64,000 bases of DNA. Source: Neospora caninum Liverpool (lineage: Eukaryota; Apicomplexa; Conoidasida; Eucoccidiorida; Sarcocystidae). The number at the start of each line of letters is the position of its first letter. The stretch's first letter is position 1. The notes under the pieces are model-generated. The model was not told where the DNA came from, searched no databases, and saw only the letters and a program-made list of their open reading frames with translations. The translations under genes and the position numbers were made by a program. Shown piece by piece: positions 35,697-49,500 of this stretch. The stretch is from NCBI RefSeq assembly GCF_000208865.1, contig NC_018393.1, positions 434,001 to 498,000 of the forward strand, read 5' to 3'.

Positions 35697-38597
35697 TCAC
35701 TTACTGCTCTCGGGAACCACCGGTTTCCTCTCTCGAGCAGCAGTGAACTGGAATGACGCCCGCATCCAGACGAGGTACAATCTACAGAGACGAAAGAGAA
35801 ACAGAAAAAAGCGAGACTCTCTTTCCACGCTGGTAAATGCTATTCGAGGCCACAGAAATATATGCGTATATATATCCATCTTCAAGTACATACTCATATG
35901 CGCTATGATTCTGTATAGGTATGCCGACGCGTAGTCTTATCTATGCCTTTCTCCCTCGCCGAGGACATGCGAGTGTACCGGATACAAGTGCCGCTGTCCC
36001 TGCATGTGTGTATGAGGGTGAGATCCGCTTGCCCTGTTGTGCACCCGGGGCTACGGGCGCATGTAGCGTTTGAGGCAGGGTCATATGGTTGTTCTTTGAG
36101 TGACATATGACAAGGCACGAAGAAAGAACACTCGTGGACTTTTCCTGATGGCAAAGTAAAAGCAAACGCACCTTATGAGTCCTGCTCCAAGGACTTCGAA
36201 GACCAGGTTGGCAAACGACGAGGCTGGAGAGACGCAGACAACCGCCTCGACGAAACTCATTGATACATAAATGTCTTGTGTGTATATGTAGAATGGTCGT
36301 GCCTCTACGCTGGCGTATGGCCATTTGACTTGCATTATTGATACCCCTTTACTTGTGCTCTTGTCCCGAATTTTCTTCCCGCTGCTCCGAGGAGGGCTGT
36401 GAGGAGAGAGATAGAACATGTGAAAAAATCCTCCATCACGTGTGATCGAAAAAAAACACGGTCCAACCCTACACAGACCAATATAACTTTGTGTTACTTG
36501 TTTTGAAGTAAATGGCATATAGATGTGCTTTTACATGGAGATGAGTACGCATATAGATGGACATAGGAAACATAGGTGTGCGTCGCTTACCAAAGCAGAA
36601 CGTCGCAGAGCGCCTGCTCAGGAGCCATCCCTCTTCGCAGACTGTGATGCAGTTTCTTCCTGAAGACACATGTAGCAGGAGCTCTACGAAACTCTCAAGT
36701 TGTACGCGTTCGGACCATCAGGAAGCTGTTGCCCTAGCCCCCCTCTTCAGTTCCCGAGGTACAGAGACTGATTTTGTCCCACAATAAGACCTACAAGTTT
36801 ATATATATATATATATATATATGCAAACCTGCAAATGTAAAAGTGGCATACGTTTCTGGGAAGACATGAGCTCCTTTACGCGGTCTTGAACCTGCATTTC
36901 CGTCCGAGCACACGCACGCATCTCTGGAAGGCGCCACGGTAAGACAGACCTCGTGAACGTGGCTGCTTTCTCATGTCGGTAACTCCATTATGATTTTCGT
37001 TTATCGTGACAGCGGCGAGGCCGATCCCATCTTTTCCGAATTTGGAACGCGACTCTCACCCCTTTCGATCTGATCGGCAACATCTTTCGCAACGGCGTCT
37101 GCGGAGCGCACGCTGACGCCACCCTCAAGCTTCGCCGTCACCTGAAGCACAGAACGAAAACCTGTCACCGACTGACGTTGCTTTGTCCTGGGCCATCGGC
37201 ACAATTCATATCCACCGCCCGCGCGCAACGCAATTGTCCCGAGACAAAATATAACACCTGCAACTTGTGTCACGCCCCTCTCCCTTTTTGAGCACTGGTG
37301 CGACACGGTCAACTCTTGAACACAGGGCATGTTTGTGCATAGAGATTCACAAATGCTTGAAAATAACATACCCAGTCGTACGCGCAGGGGTGAGGGGGGC
37401 GGCGATGGATAGTCAGACACGGATAGACTGCAACGGACAGGCCTACACGTGTGTGCATCACTACAGAGACACGCACATAGATACTCACGTAGAGAGAGAA
37501 GCATGGGGGCGCATACCGTCCGCCTAGGCACTAATGCATGTATTCATCTGTGTACATATTTTAGAGCATGCATAAAGCCACAGCGCGAGCGTCGATGCAA
37601 GGTCTGGAGAGACTCTCGGCGTTCAGGTCCAAGGAAGAAAGAAACGTGTGCGCTGGTTCTGCCCCGTTTGAGATCTACGAATTCCCGGTTGCGCACGTTG
37701 CCTCTCCGCGTTACGGGCCGCATGAATTGGCCATACACACGTTTACGGTTTCGTACCGCCGGTCTGACTTCTTTCTCTCGCTGGAAGCCGGGAGTGTCGA
37801 CGGAGGGGAGATACGCATTTGCAAAGAGAATGTTTGAACCGGCGGTTTCTTGTTCGAGAGCCGTAAAGAGCGCCGTGAAGGCGGCCTTCGTCGCCGAATA
37901 GAGTGCAAATCCGTAGATGGGGACGAGCGCCGCCAAGCTGTTTGTGAAGCAGATACACCCGAACTGCCGGCGTTGCATGCAGGGCAGCACCGCCTTGATT
38001 TGAAGGACTGTCGACTTCACGTTCATATCGAGGATCCGGGACACATCTGCAGACGGCGTCGCGTCCAAGGTTCTTGGCTCCACTGCTGCCGCGTTGCAAA
38101 ACAGGAAGTCCACCGGGCAAAATCCAGTGCCGTGCCCGGTCTTCTTTTTCGACAGCGCAGACAACTTCATCTCGCGCTCGAGGGACCTCTTCAGTTCGTC
38201 CGCCCCATCAGAAAAAACCACATGTCCCTGACCCAAAAACAGGGCGCACACGGATAGACGGTTTATGCGTTCGGCCCTTGAGACACACGCAAAAATTTGG
38301 TGAAACGTAAGACAGCTCTTGGATGGCTAGATATACACTTAAACAGATGTCGACATAAAGAAGCAGCGAGATAGATACATACACACTCATGCACCCACAC
38401 ACTCTTACTCACCTGGCATACCAGATTGCTACATGCCTAATAGAGGCATACCTGTACACAGGGGCTGTCATCTCTACCTAAATCTATACATTATATGTAT
38501 ATATATATATTCACATACACATACATACGCAGGCATATAAAAGGCCTGTAGGCATACAGACAAAGATGTGTACACACGTATACATATATGCAGGCTC

Positions 38598-38637
<40 letters not shown>

Positions 38638-39480
38638 GCTAGGCACATGCATCCACGAGTCTGTGCACCGTTCTGGTGCGCTATGTGCAGAGGCATGTAT
38701 TAGTGTGGGAGGAAACAGACAGGCTCGCGACAGCTCGTTTGCCCTCCGGATTCGCACCTCAAGATTCGTGGCATTTTCAAGAGTTTCGTGAACGGTCGCG
38801 GTATCTGCCAGGTCCGCCTGGACGATTTGTATCGCCACAGAAAGCGAGTTCGCTTTCGCCTCCGTGAGGCAAAGGGCTTGAGCTTCTTCCAGAGCCGAGA
38901 GCGTGCGGGCGACAAGAGAGATCACTTTCGCGCGTTTTCGTACACACGCCAAGGCGAGGGACAGACCAATGCCTTTCGATCCGCCAGTGATCAGCGCATG
39001 GCGCCCTTCGATGCGGTACGGGAACGCAAAGTCCTCCTTCCAGGGAGGGAAGACACGCGATACAGCGTAATGGGAAAAGAGGCGAAGAAGAGAATGCGAG
39101 TTCTGCGCCTCTCCGCCTGTTGACTGAGAGCTCGATAGTCGCGCGCACTTCTCGCCGTCCTCTGTGACTCCACAAGCCCCTCGCTTCAGACACGCAGGAA
39201 CACGCGCCGAAGAGAGGTTTGTGGCCAAGGGAAAACGTACAGCAGCGATTTGGGTGCAGTAAACGAAAAGGAAAAGACCAAACAGAGGAACGGAGAAAAT
39301 GAGGGAAACGAAGCCTCGCGGCGTGCTTCCGAACGCCAAGAATGGAAGCAGAAAGATAGCCGCGACAGCCAGGAGTGTGCAGACAGTCGATCGTGCGACG
39401 AGTCGCAGCATTTTTGAGAAATGGTGAAATGAAGGAAGACACAGCAAAGAACAAAACAAGAATGAAGTTCCGAAACGCAT
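35697..39480 (-). CDS. KDSR: 3-ketodihydrosphingosine reductase
   Basis: KDSR uses NADPH to reduce 3-ketodihydrosphingosine to dihydrosphingosine, the second step of sphingolipid synthesis, on the cytosolic face of the ER. Minus-strand exons are 39480-38758, 38227-37757, 37141-37060, 36891-36852, 36659-36591, 36255-36172 and 35781-35697. Phases agree and give 517 residues. The small 40-base exon was chosen because it alone restores phase between its neighbours. It is a classical short-chain dehydrogenase: TGGSKGIG cofactor loop at 165-172, NAA at 286-288, and catalytic S338, Y351 and K355 (YSATK). The KDSR-specific DTPGF loop follows. A GMAP motif near residue 445 and a hydrophobic C-terminal helix also match the family. 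An N-terminal extension of about 155 residues contains two hydrophobic segments; human KDSR has one short anchor. A second ATG at codon 24 could be the true start. Confidence 0.9.
36801..36822. repeat. (AT)n microsatellite in a KDSR intron
   Basis: About 11 AT units lie between the 40-base exon and the GMAP exon of KDSR. Confidence 0.9.
38602..38635. repeat. (AT)n microsatellite in a KDSR intron
   Basis: About 17 AT units lie in the intron between KDSR exons 1 and 2. Confidence 0.95.
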
Positions 39481-42400
39481 TCACTGGAGCGCGGCAGTAA
39501 AGCCCGTTTCCAGCTTCTCAAACAGGACCACAAAGCATCAAGGAAACCAAGCATATACACAAAAACATGCAAAAAGGATATATAGAACAAACAGCATATA
39601 TATATATATATACATAGGGATCAGTTTGTATACACACAAGAGACAAGGTTTCTTGCAAATTACGAGCAAGCACCCTTCTGTCTGAATCTCCTTTCGGGTT
39701 TTTTTCCTCCTTTCTTGGTTTCTCCGTCCGGCTCTTCTCGTGCCTGTTGAGTGTCTTGTTCTGTCTTTTTTTTTCTCCTTTTCCGTTCGACGAGACCATC
39801 CACGCAAGTGCCTCCAAAAGACACGACGCCGAGGCGAATTTTCTTCGGAGACACTTCCCACCTCAATCGGGGCAGGCCTGGCCTGGTTTTGGTCCCTCTA
39901 CTGACAATTGTAACTGCTTTCTCGACGTCTTATGAAGTCTCTCTTCTCGTGGGGGGTTCCGAAGGAGTTCACTCAAAACACATGTCACGAGATGTGCCTT
40001 TTCAACACACGCAAATGCATACAGCACATGTCTCTTCCGAGTATGTCGTGTGGCTGGCCGCCAAACGAGGGGTACATCTCGACCTCGCCGCGCGCACGCG
40101 CTTTTTCCTCACGTTTCCCTCCGTGAAATCGGTAACTAGAGTTCACTATTCACAACCCCAGAGAGAAAAGAGCTTGTTTCATCGTGAAGCTGGAAGATAG
40201 CTTTTCCTTGTTCGGCCAAGGAGGGCCGCTATCGGCCGCCGGTGGCAATCACTGCGCTCGGGTCCTGGGAGCTGTGTCTTGACGTTGCGTGTGACGTTTA
40301 CGCAAAAACAGAGCCACGTCTCCCACGGAAGAAGACTTGAAACGAGAGCGCCCGAGGAGATTCACGGAGTCCAATGGTGAAGAAGAGAGCTGGGGGGAAA
40401 CCCGCGGAATTTCTCTTTTCCTTTCCGCATTGCGAAAGGTCGAGCTCGCGTGGGTTGCACACGAAGGATCCTCCAGCGACGGTAAAACCTCTCCCACGAC
40501 TTCTTTCACTAACAAGGCTCCTCTTCTTCTCAGATGCGTAAATGTTGCCAGTGATTGCCGCGTTTGTACTGAGAGGTGCAGTGTAATCTGCTGGAGTTGC
40601 GTTACGTCTCACAGACATTATCTGTGTGAACGGCGCGAAACACGCCGTCGGCTTTGGCCCCTTTGGGGGGCTACAGTCAGCGTTTTGCAGACGCTTTTCG
40701 GACTGCTGGCTTCCCGTAGTTCTACACCACGAGAAACCGTGTCGTGCAGTCTAGAGAAGAACGGCGCAGTTGATCGTGATATACCGAAATCTGAGAATTC
40801 CCAATGACCTGGCGCTCACTCATGAAAGCAAATCAGGTTATGACTTTGTGTTTCCGGGTTAGACCGACCTCTCCAACGCAACGGAGGTGAAATGCGGATG
40901 GAAGCGACCATGATGTTTCTTATTATATTTTGCTAGCCCCAAATCTGTTCGAAGTTGAGGTATTTTTAGGCAACTGAAAACTCTGCACTTGGAGAGGGGT
41001 CAGCAGTGCACAGCTCGAGAGCGCTCGGTGCGGTGTCTCGGACATCGCCTCTGCAGTCCCCTGGACATCGCTTCTGCAGTCCCCTGGACATCGCTTCTGC
41101 AATCTCCCGGAGAGTACTCGTAACAGATTCAGATTGTCGCTTTTTCGCGACTCGCAGGGCCATTTAGAATCTGTGTATAAGGAAAAAAACGGAGCCACTT
41201 TGTCTAGACTGCGGCGAGTGTTAAGAGTCTCCCGTCAGCACCCCATGTTACGAGGTCAAGCCATTCCTTACAGTTGAGATGCCCGCGGCGCCTAATTCTA
41301 TCAAAATAAAGAGAAATTGGCAAGAGCCTCTTCGGAAGCCCTCTTAATTCCGTCGCCTGCTGGCTAGGTTCGCCTTTTTCTCTAGAGCTACACATCACGA
41401 AAAAAACCCTCTTGTTCTGATGCTGTCGTATAGTTTGGAGGTTCTGTGGATGTGTATAGCGAAACTTTTTACCTCCCGTGACGTACACAAGTTTGTACCT
41501 TTTCAACTTGTTCACGGCTCAGCAACCGCACTAGCTCCTCAAAATAGAGGTGACCGCGTAGTGAACACGATCAAGCAACTCACATGCACGGAGGCTGCAC
41601 ATAGCTATACTTCTACACATTATAAGTACGTATTTATACGTGTATATATTCGTATACCCAAATGTCCTAGACTCCGTGAGTCAAATAAAGAGGGGCTTGC
41701 TTGCTGGCTGCTGCTTGGAAACGGAAAAGTTAAATGTGGAAATACCACGATCGAAGGTTTTGTTACCTGTGTTCTGGACAGCACATCCGTTGGCTTTTCC
41801 ACTTCTCTCTCAAACTTATCCTCCATTTCCAACTCTTGGTGGAGTCAGGATGCCCCCTGTTCTTTTTAGGAGCGGCCGTTGAGGACGAAGGTAATTCCTT
41901 TCGATCAACGTGGGCCTGCATTGTTTCTTCCCGAAAAGGACGCCCATGAAGTTCCATGTGATCTTTCCTGAGACTGCGGGACCATGTTGTCCTCTCTTCC
42001 TGGAATGGTGCTCGAGGAGGCACGTTCCGTTTCCAGGCGCATGCTAAATTTGCTCACGAGTTCTTTGCTTGAAAAACATGCTGTTCCTCGCCCCTCGTGC
42101 CTCTGTAGATGACTGCTCTGAGGCGCTTCGTCTTAGTCGGAGGTTGCACCTTTCTATGGGAAATGTCAGTGAACATCCGTTCAGACTAAATCCAATGAAG
42201 GTGCGCAACACTAGCGAATGAGAAGACAAGCTTCCACTGCATCCTCCAATGATCGTGATTGTGTCGTCGCCTCTCGTCTATCGTCTCGCCCTGCGACCAG
42301 GCGGTCGTGTCGCTTCGCGTCCTATCTCGACAGCAGCGACATGGCTTTCGAGCTTAATCCGAAGCATCTGCTTCCCGTATCCATTTACAAAATTCCTGAG

Positions 42401-44122
42401 GATTTCTTGTTTAACTTTGTATCGTGTGCAAATTACTCTGGGGAGTGGAGAGGCTACGCCATTGCATGCAACATATGTGACACTTAGCTTTGCTATCTTG
42501 ACGTTCTGCTTCCTCACGGGTCGTGGCTTTTCAAGTTCATCGCTGGTATTTGCAGCATATCCGGAAAGATATCCTCCAGGAAGGAAATCGATAATGTCCT
42601 CCATTCTGTAAATTCGAAAGTGTTGTCTGGCATCCGGTCTTTATCAAACGGGACCGTTCTGCAGAACACGATTCAACCCGTCAACAAAGACTCACAGCTA
42701 CACCAAGGATCGTGGCTCCCCGGTAGCTTCGATCCTTAACGAACAACGATTGTTTTTTTGTTAACAGGCATCAGCACCTCCTATTGATGTAAATGTTTTG
42801 CGTCTGTGTTTATGTAAATTGTTGACTCGCGTTCTTTGTGGGTGAGTTTACTCTCGCACCATACGGATGCCTGATGTCCATCTAGTCAATGTCGACACTT
42901 CTTTGTGCCGCTACACAATGTGTTATTCGTTTTCCTATTTCTATCCACAGTGTGGATTATGGAGCGCCGCTTCGCCGTGTTCATCGCCACGCCCATGTCA
43001 TGCTTGACCATTTTTCTAGATGCGACTATATATACATCTATGATTTATGCCACCTAAAACCTTCATCGCGGCACTACGAAGAACTGCACCTGAAAATATC
43101 CTTGCCCGGTGAAGAAAACCGCAATAGTCGTACCACCGACTGCGGAAACAGCGTTAAAGATAAAGTCCTTTCCGAAAGACAAAAGTCAACCGCTCTACAA
43201 ATAGCCGGCATCATCACAACTGTCCTTTCCACAGACACCGGGTTTCAGAAATGCATCCCGGAAAGGCGAACGCTTCAGAAGTCACGATGCTCTGCTGCAT
43301 TTTTACTTGCATGCGGAAGCGCCCCTCCGTGATGCTTGTGAGAAGTTCAAGCCCCGCGGACTTTTTATTGTTGTTTAGGGCGCTGCCAAGCCGGCAGTCA
43401 GACTTTTTTCACCTCCACACCCAAGCAGGAAGATCTCATCGGGCCGATTAGCTAGGACAACGGCATTTCGCAGATAAGGCCGTGGAATCCCGAGGACCCC
43501 AGGAGCCCTTGTGAATCACCTCCGTATGTAGTCAGTCCCGTTCACCACATGCAGCTGTGTATGCGCGTCTACAATCAACATCTCTTCAGGAGCTTTCTCG
43601 TCGTACAGAAAACGTCAAACAGGAAGGCCGATATCGATCCACTACTATAGCCGGCTCATAGGTGTATGCAGTGAAGTAAGACAACGATTTGCGTATGTAC
43701 AAAGGTAAGCATACATACACGCATCACTTGCATGTACCTGGAAAAACATCTCGTGGAAAAAGGAGGAGCCATGGAAATACTATATTTTCTTCCTCGCGCT
43801 TCAGAAGGCGCGCAAGAGGCAAGACTGTGCACAGGGAAAGACTGTGAAGATACCAGCACCGCATTTTCGTCGATTTCTCGCTAGGTTACGATGCATTGCA
43901 CTGCTATTTTTTGTGGAAAAAAATCGCGCAGGGAAACATGACGCTGTTGCGTATGTTCGATTGTCTCCCGGCTCCTCACGGGGAGACGCAGACACAGCCA
44001 TGTGAAAAAGTCAGTCGGACGTTACGAACGCATGTCTGAGTTTCGGACTCTGAAGACACGCCGAAAATTCGAAGCTCGTCCTGACTGTCATCTGCAGAGA
44101 TAGCTCACGGACCCCCTGGCAG
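39481..44122. other. Intergenic, 4.6 kb
   Basis: I found no gene supported by motif or splicing. The region should hold the KDSR promoter and 5' untranslated region (left) and the 3' untranslated region of the minus-strand hydrolase (right). The longest forward frames (41420-41869 and 42889-43332) show no domain-like pattern. A 23-bp triple repeat lies at 41040. Confidence 0.5.
41040..41108. repeat. Three tandem copies of a 23-bp unit
   Basis: The unit GGACATCGCTTCTGCAGTCC plus CCT repeats at 41040, 41063 and 41086. The first copy has one substitution and the last copy decays at its end. Confidence 0.92.
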
Positions 44123-46034
44123 TTACGAGAGGCTTGCGACGTCGGAGTTTTGGTACAAAGTTGGATCTACGGATTTAACTCCCGCTGCGCTCATCTTGAT
44201 AACGGCTTCACGTCCATGTTCAAAAACTTCGTCGACCCAGCGCCTGACAGAAGCACGGAACAGCAGGTCAAAACCCACGAGGATACAGCCAGTAAGTGCT
44301 GCATGCCGAAACTGGAAAGAGCGGAAGACCGATGGGAACAACCTGATAGCACAGACGATGTGCACGTATCGAGCAATAGGCGACCAGACGGTCGGCATGA
44401 CACAGACGCCACGTTGATGAACAAGCGTAAGGCTAAGCACACCGAGTCAGAGATGGATAAAAGAACACGGAGACAGGTAAAGAGAAAGAACGATAGTCAT
44501 ACTCGGATACTTGTAGAGAGTCGCTAGTTAATTTGACAAGACTGCACACGCGGACTGTGAGGGAGGCTGATGCTGATGGAGACCAGAACGTCGGTTGAAA
44601 GAAAAACATTCGGCCTAGACGAGTATGCCGAGAAGGGAGGAGCCACTAGGAAGGGTGACTAGCGGCAAACAAACACCTTTCCACCGCTTCGAGTATCCGT
44701 TAAATGCTCCACACGTGAAACGCAACCACATTCGGAGAAAAGCCACACAAACGGCAAGCAACGCTACCCCAGCGTCGGCGGTTCTGTGGGCACGCCACCT
44801 GGCACGCGCTTTCTGTCTCTTCACCAAAATATTGTCTGTGCACCAAAACCGAGTGAAGAAAGGGATGGGACCCTTTCAACTCTCACCGCCACGTGGTGGT
44901 GCATCTCGATGCTCGAAATGAATTACCTGAAATCTGCGGTAGTCAGAGTTGACAACTTGTGGTCGTCATCCACAACCTCCAGCCTGCACCTGCCTACTTC
45001 GCAGGTCTCGATGAGGCGAATCGAATCATCTAGGGGAATGTTGGTGTCAACGCTCCCGTGTACGATGATCACGTAGGGGTAATCCGCAATCGAGGCGAGC
45101 GGCTTCAAATGCATGTAGCGGTAATACTGATCCAGTGCTGGACTGAGAAGCAACTGAATAGGAACAAAATCGAAAAGCACACTTCGATGTGGAAAACAGA
45201 ACTTCATTCACCACACGCGACAAAGTCCCTTCGACTGAAGCTGGTAGAATGTGCAAATATTACTTCACACCTCTATACGAATATACATATAAACATATAT
45301 GTATTAATGGCCGAAGGATTCCCTCTCCTCAGCTAAAAGGGTGAAGTAAGAGAAGCAGGACTAACACGTGCGCTGTAGAGATCGAACTGGAGAGACGCAG
45401 TTGGTCTGAATTGTCTGCCTGCAATTTTACCGTGAGTTGTATCTGGATAACTTTGCAACCTATACGAATAGTACTTACAAATGAGTACAACCACGTCGAT
45501 ACATACGCGCCCGCGTGCATTCACATACACAAATGTCTATTGCCTATATATATATATATATCTTTGGCTAGAAGTGAATGCCCGAGTGGGTCCCTTCTTT
45601 TTGCCGGACTTGCCAAAACTTACTAGAGGCAGCTTGGGAATGTCCATTTGTAGACACACAACGGCACCGAGAGATGACGCCACAATGACATTGGGTTTCG
45701 ATTGCTTGAAGGCCGCCTCAGCAGACGTGACGGCCTGTTTAACCATGAGGCTTGTAACTGCCCGCCCGGCAAGAGTGAAAACGATCACGCCGACGGTGAG
45801 CTGCAAACAAAGAACCCAGCCAAAAAACCCATTACGCCCGCATTCGACAGTTGATTGCGCCCCCGGAACAGGGACCCTTGCGTCGCTCGGTGAGGCTCCG
45901 GGAGTTTTCGAGTGTCTCTTCCCAGCACGTGGTGTTTTATCAACGCCAACACGATCCACCCCTTCGCAGCAAGACCAAGCATAAGAAAAAGTCGTCGATG
46001 CACATACTTATAAACGCATACCCGCACAATAATA

Positions 46035-46073
<39 letters not shown>

Positions 46074-46521
46074 AAGCATAGAGAAGGTGTCCGAGAAATG
46101 CACCCGTGTGCACCTACGTGTGGCGTGCTACATAACTAAGGCGTAGATCTAAGCAGGATGATGCCCCCACACCGAAAAAGCTTTCTGTGCGTTTCCTCGA
46201 GGCCAAAAGCCACAGCGGCTTCGCGCTGATACACTCTCAAGAAGCCAAGATACAGCGCATGGGTTTTAAAAAACTTGTCTCAGGCTTATCTATGCCAGCC
46301 GGGTACTCACCATTGCTGACAGCGAGAGAAGCCCAGCCACCATGCTGTTGTTGATAAAGGCCGTCACAACGGCTCCAAGCATGACGAGGAGAAGGACGCC
46401 AAAAGCAATACAAAACCACGTCATGATCCGTTTGGACTGGAACTTTGGGACGATGAGGTTGTCCTTCCCGCAGCATTCCTCCAGCATACGTTGTGTGCTC
46501 GTGTCCGGAAAGGCCTTCAGC
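44123..46521 (-). CDS. Alpha/beta-hydrolase-fold membrane protein, Ser-nucleophile paralog (5' exon not found)
   Basis: Minus-strand exons are 46521-46311, 45800-45624, 45153-44927 and 44243-44123, with phases in agreement. The fold pattern matches small RBBP9/YqiA-like serine hydrolases. The nucleophile elbow is VIVASSLGAVV, with the second Ser as candidate nucleophile. LLLSPALDQ follows on a central strand. The acid Asp lies in HGSVDTNIPLDDS and the catalytic His in VVDDDHKL. Before the elbow, exon 2 encodes one or two membrane helices (WFCIAFGVLLLVMLGAVV and MVAGLLSLSAM), and exon 3 begins with another. The elbow exon is exactly 177 bases in both paralogs. The exon encoding the start and the N-terminal HG loop was not found. 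By alignment it should end just before the residue pair GL at 46521. It may be a tiny exon farther upstream, or lost. The substrate is unknown. Confidence 0.75.
46038..46070. repeat. (AT)n microsatellite in hydrolase intron
   Basis: About 16 AT units lie between the membrane-helix exon and the elbow exon of the minus-strand hydrolase. Confidence 0.95.
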
Positions 46522-49500
46522 CTGGACACATGAGGCAGATACAGGGCGATGGGTTACGGAGGTGTCCGGCAGGCCGGAAGTACGTACACACCAGGCTCAT
46601 GCCACTGGGATCTACTGTACACGAAGCAGAAGCCAGAACCCCGGTACTCGATACCTCACGTCTTTCCGTTTGTCGATCCACGGCCAGCACTACACATGTA
46701 CATCTCTGTATATATATACATATATGCAGACATGAACGCGCATATGAATACGGAATGAATACCTTAGACGCTTATGCCCGTTCATATCTTTTCCATCGAA
46801 AGCGATTAAAGGTGGATGCTGGCTAAAGAAATGCAAAGGACAAGTAATCACCGATGCTCCAGAAAGTCCGCCCAGGCAGGCTGATTCCAGTCACGGAGTT
46901 TCCCCCTTGCTCGCTAAACGTCCACAGAATAGTGTAAGAACTTCGCGAAGGAGGGCACCTACTCGTGGAGATACATTATCCGCATTGGAAGTCTGCCGCC
47001 CTCTTCGGATCTGCTTGCCGCCTGCTTCTTCTCATCCGAAAGATGATCCATTTGCGGGTTTCCAGAACTGGTGGTGCTTGTCCCGCTAGGGGACCGTTCA
47101 GGCGGAGTTGCCATTGCTATTCTACTTTACAAGTGTCTTTGGGGAAATCGACAGACGTTGTTCTTCTCTCCAGAACCCCAGGGAACAAACTGAAGAAGGG
47201 AAAAACGACGCCTCAGGCGTCTGTGCCGGCTTCTTGTTCGTCTCTAGTAGATACGTAGCGACTCGGAAAAACAATCGCTGGCCGCGTAAGACTCGCAGAA
47301 TCGTATACAGAGGGAATACGGATGGAAGTCTTTCCTTGCTGAACTACACATTCGCTAAGATGGAGGAGAATTGTTGGGCACGTAGTAGGCAAGAATGACT
47401 CCCGGAGATACTGCCCCCAATCCCCTTGTACGAAGTTCCACCTCCTTCCTTCTACGTCAACCTCTCTCTGGCTTTCTTTATCATTCACGCGCGCCTCGTC
47501 GCCTCTCGTTTCTGTCTTGAGCGGTAGAATCCTGGGTGCGGAAACCCTCCGTGCCGCATCGCTGTTTGGACCCCTACAGTCTGATTTTCCAATTTCCTCC
47601 CACTTCGACAGAGACAATTGACGCACAAGAAAAGTGGCACGAGCCGTTCGCAGATGAAGGAGGGCCTATTTCTGTTCTTTGAGCTCGCGCGCCTTTTCTG
47701 CCCGGCACGCGGTGCGGCTTGCAGAGAGTAAACTATGGTGGCAGAGGGGCTCTAGGAATTCAGGAGGAGAAAAAATCCACCGGCAGAAAGCGAGTATGGA
47801 TTAGCAAGAACCACCGGAGACCGGCAGACGAACACATGCACATTTAACGCATTGTCCCCCCTTCTCTAGCACGGGCCCCGAAAAAACCCGTCATGTCCGT
47901 GCCAAGTCCTCGTGGGCATGCGTCGCGTCTCCGCTGTGGCGCGGAGGCTCTGCGACGAGGCGTGTTGTCTCCCCTCGTCGCCGAGCTAGAGCTCTATCTC
48001 CGTCTGCAACCTCCGTCTTCTTCTGCGGAATTGCATGAAAGGAAATGACGTCGATCAAAGAAAAGCAAGGCAAGAAATATGCCAGAGAGAGCGGCCCGGG
48101 CGTTTAATATTCGCAAGCCGCTGGGCTAGCCCCAAGAAAAGTGGGCTAGCTTACGAAATTTCTGTGTCAGCTGGCCGGGTTTTTTTCGCCTTCTTTTCTC
48201 GCCATCTCTCAACCCACAGGCTGCATGACTTAAAAGTGAAGATCTCTTGCTCTCGCTACCCCCAGCGCGGGGAAGGTTTCGATGTTCGCGCCAGTACGGG
48301 AGAGCAGCGACGCGCCGAAGATCGCGGGTAGGCGGGCCACCACGCCAATCCCCCCTGCTCATCTACCCTCCGCAGGGGAGGTGGCGGGAGGGCGGGGTGG
48401 CTGCTCAACCGAACTCGGTAAGAGGCTGCTGACAAACGGAGAGGCAGGCATTCTTCCACAGCGCGTGCGCGCGTCAACGGACGGCCACCAGGAGAGGGGC
48501 GGTCGATGTACGAACTGTACGTACAGCCAGACTGCAGCACGGCTTTGCATCGTCGACGGAGTTGAGATTTGCGGTGGCTGCATTGCACTGGACGTCCCAA
48601 CGGGAGGAGGGAGGACAGCGGCGTCTAAGTCCGGCGTTTTAGGATTTTAACTATCTGTCTTCCCTGAGAGTTTAGGCTGTATAGGGAAGAGCGGAAATAC
48701 ATCCAGACAGCATTATTGGGACCGACATTTTTTGTCTTCAGTACAACGCGTGTGGCTGCATCGTGCCCGTTTGTGTGCCTGCTTCCTGAGAACCGATAGT
48801 CCCCAGGGCTCGCTCCGTCCGTGTCCGTCGGAATTATTGACTCTCCCGCCAGAATAGGATTTTGGTCTCTTCCGTCTTGTGCGTTGTAGAGACGTGGCAG
48901 TTCCCGTATTCGCGCGGCGGGACTAATCGGTTTTACTGGTATGTGTCGCTCATTTTATCCTTCTAGCGAGTAGGCTCGTGTTCTCCCCCAGCTCTCTTCG
49001 GTTTCTCTCGCGGGGGGTTTGGGCTGTCACAAACCCGAGCAAGCGGCTAAGCTCGAAGGTCGGGCCGGGTTTTTTCGGACTATAACTTGTAATTAATTTC
49101 GAATGTCCACGTCAGGTTGTAATACAGCGAGGATTCCGGGTCGTATTGGAGACCCGTACATCGTGGCATTTAAATGGACTGACAGGATTCAAAGGCTTCA
49201 ACTTCAGTCGGGCCCTGTCTTTCTGTGGCGGGTAAGCAACTTCGAAGAAAGGGAACGCGTGGAATCGGTGTGTTTTCTCTAGCATGTGGAAAATTAATTA
49301 ACCGAATTTGTGGCTGGTGCCAGTTGTGGGTGCGACCAAGGAGAAAGGTTCAAGACGCGCGTGTGTCTAGCGTATCTCTCCCGGAGACCACCAGCATACG
49401 CGCGTTATCTGGTCGAGTCCTGCCACCCAGGAGACGGCCGATAGCTTCGGTATTGTGAGATTACTCTCTCCAGGAGATAGAAAGTTTAGCTGCAATATGG

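Noticed and set aside
47213..47626. 137-codon minus-strand frame in the hydrolase spacer
   Set aside because: It begins with a non-ATG codon, shows no HG loop or hydrophobic pattern, and cannot be joined to the exon at 46521 as the missing first exon.
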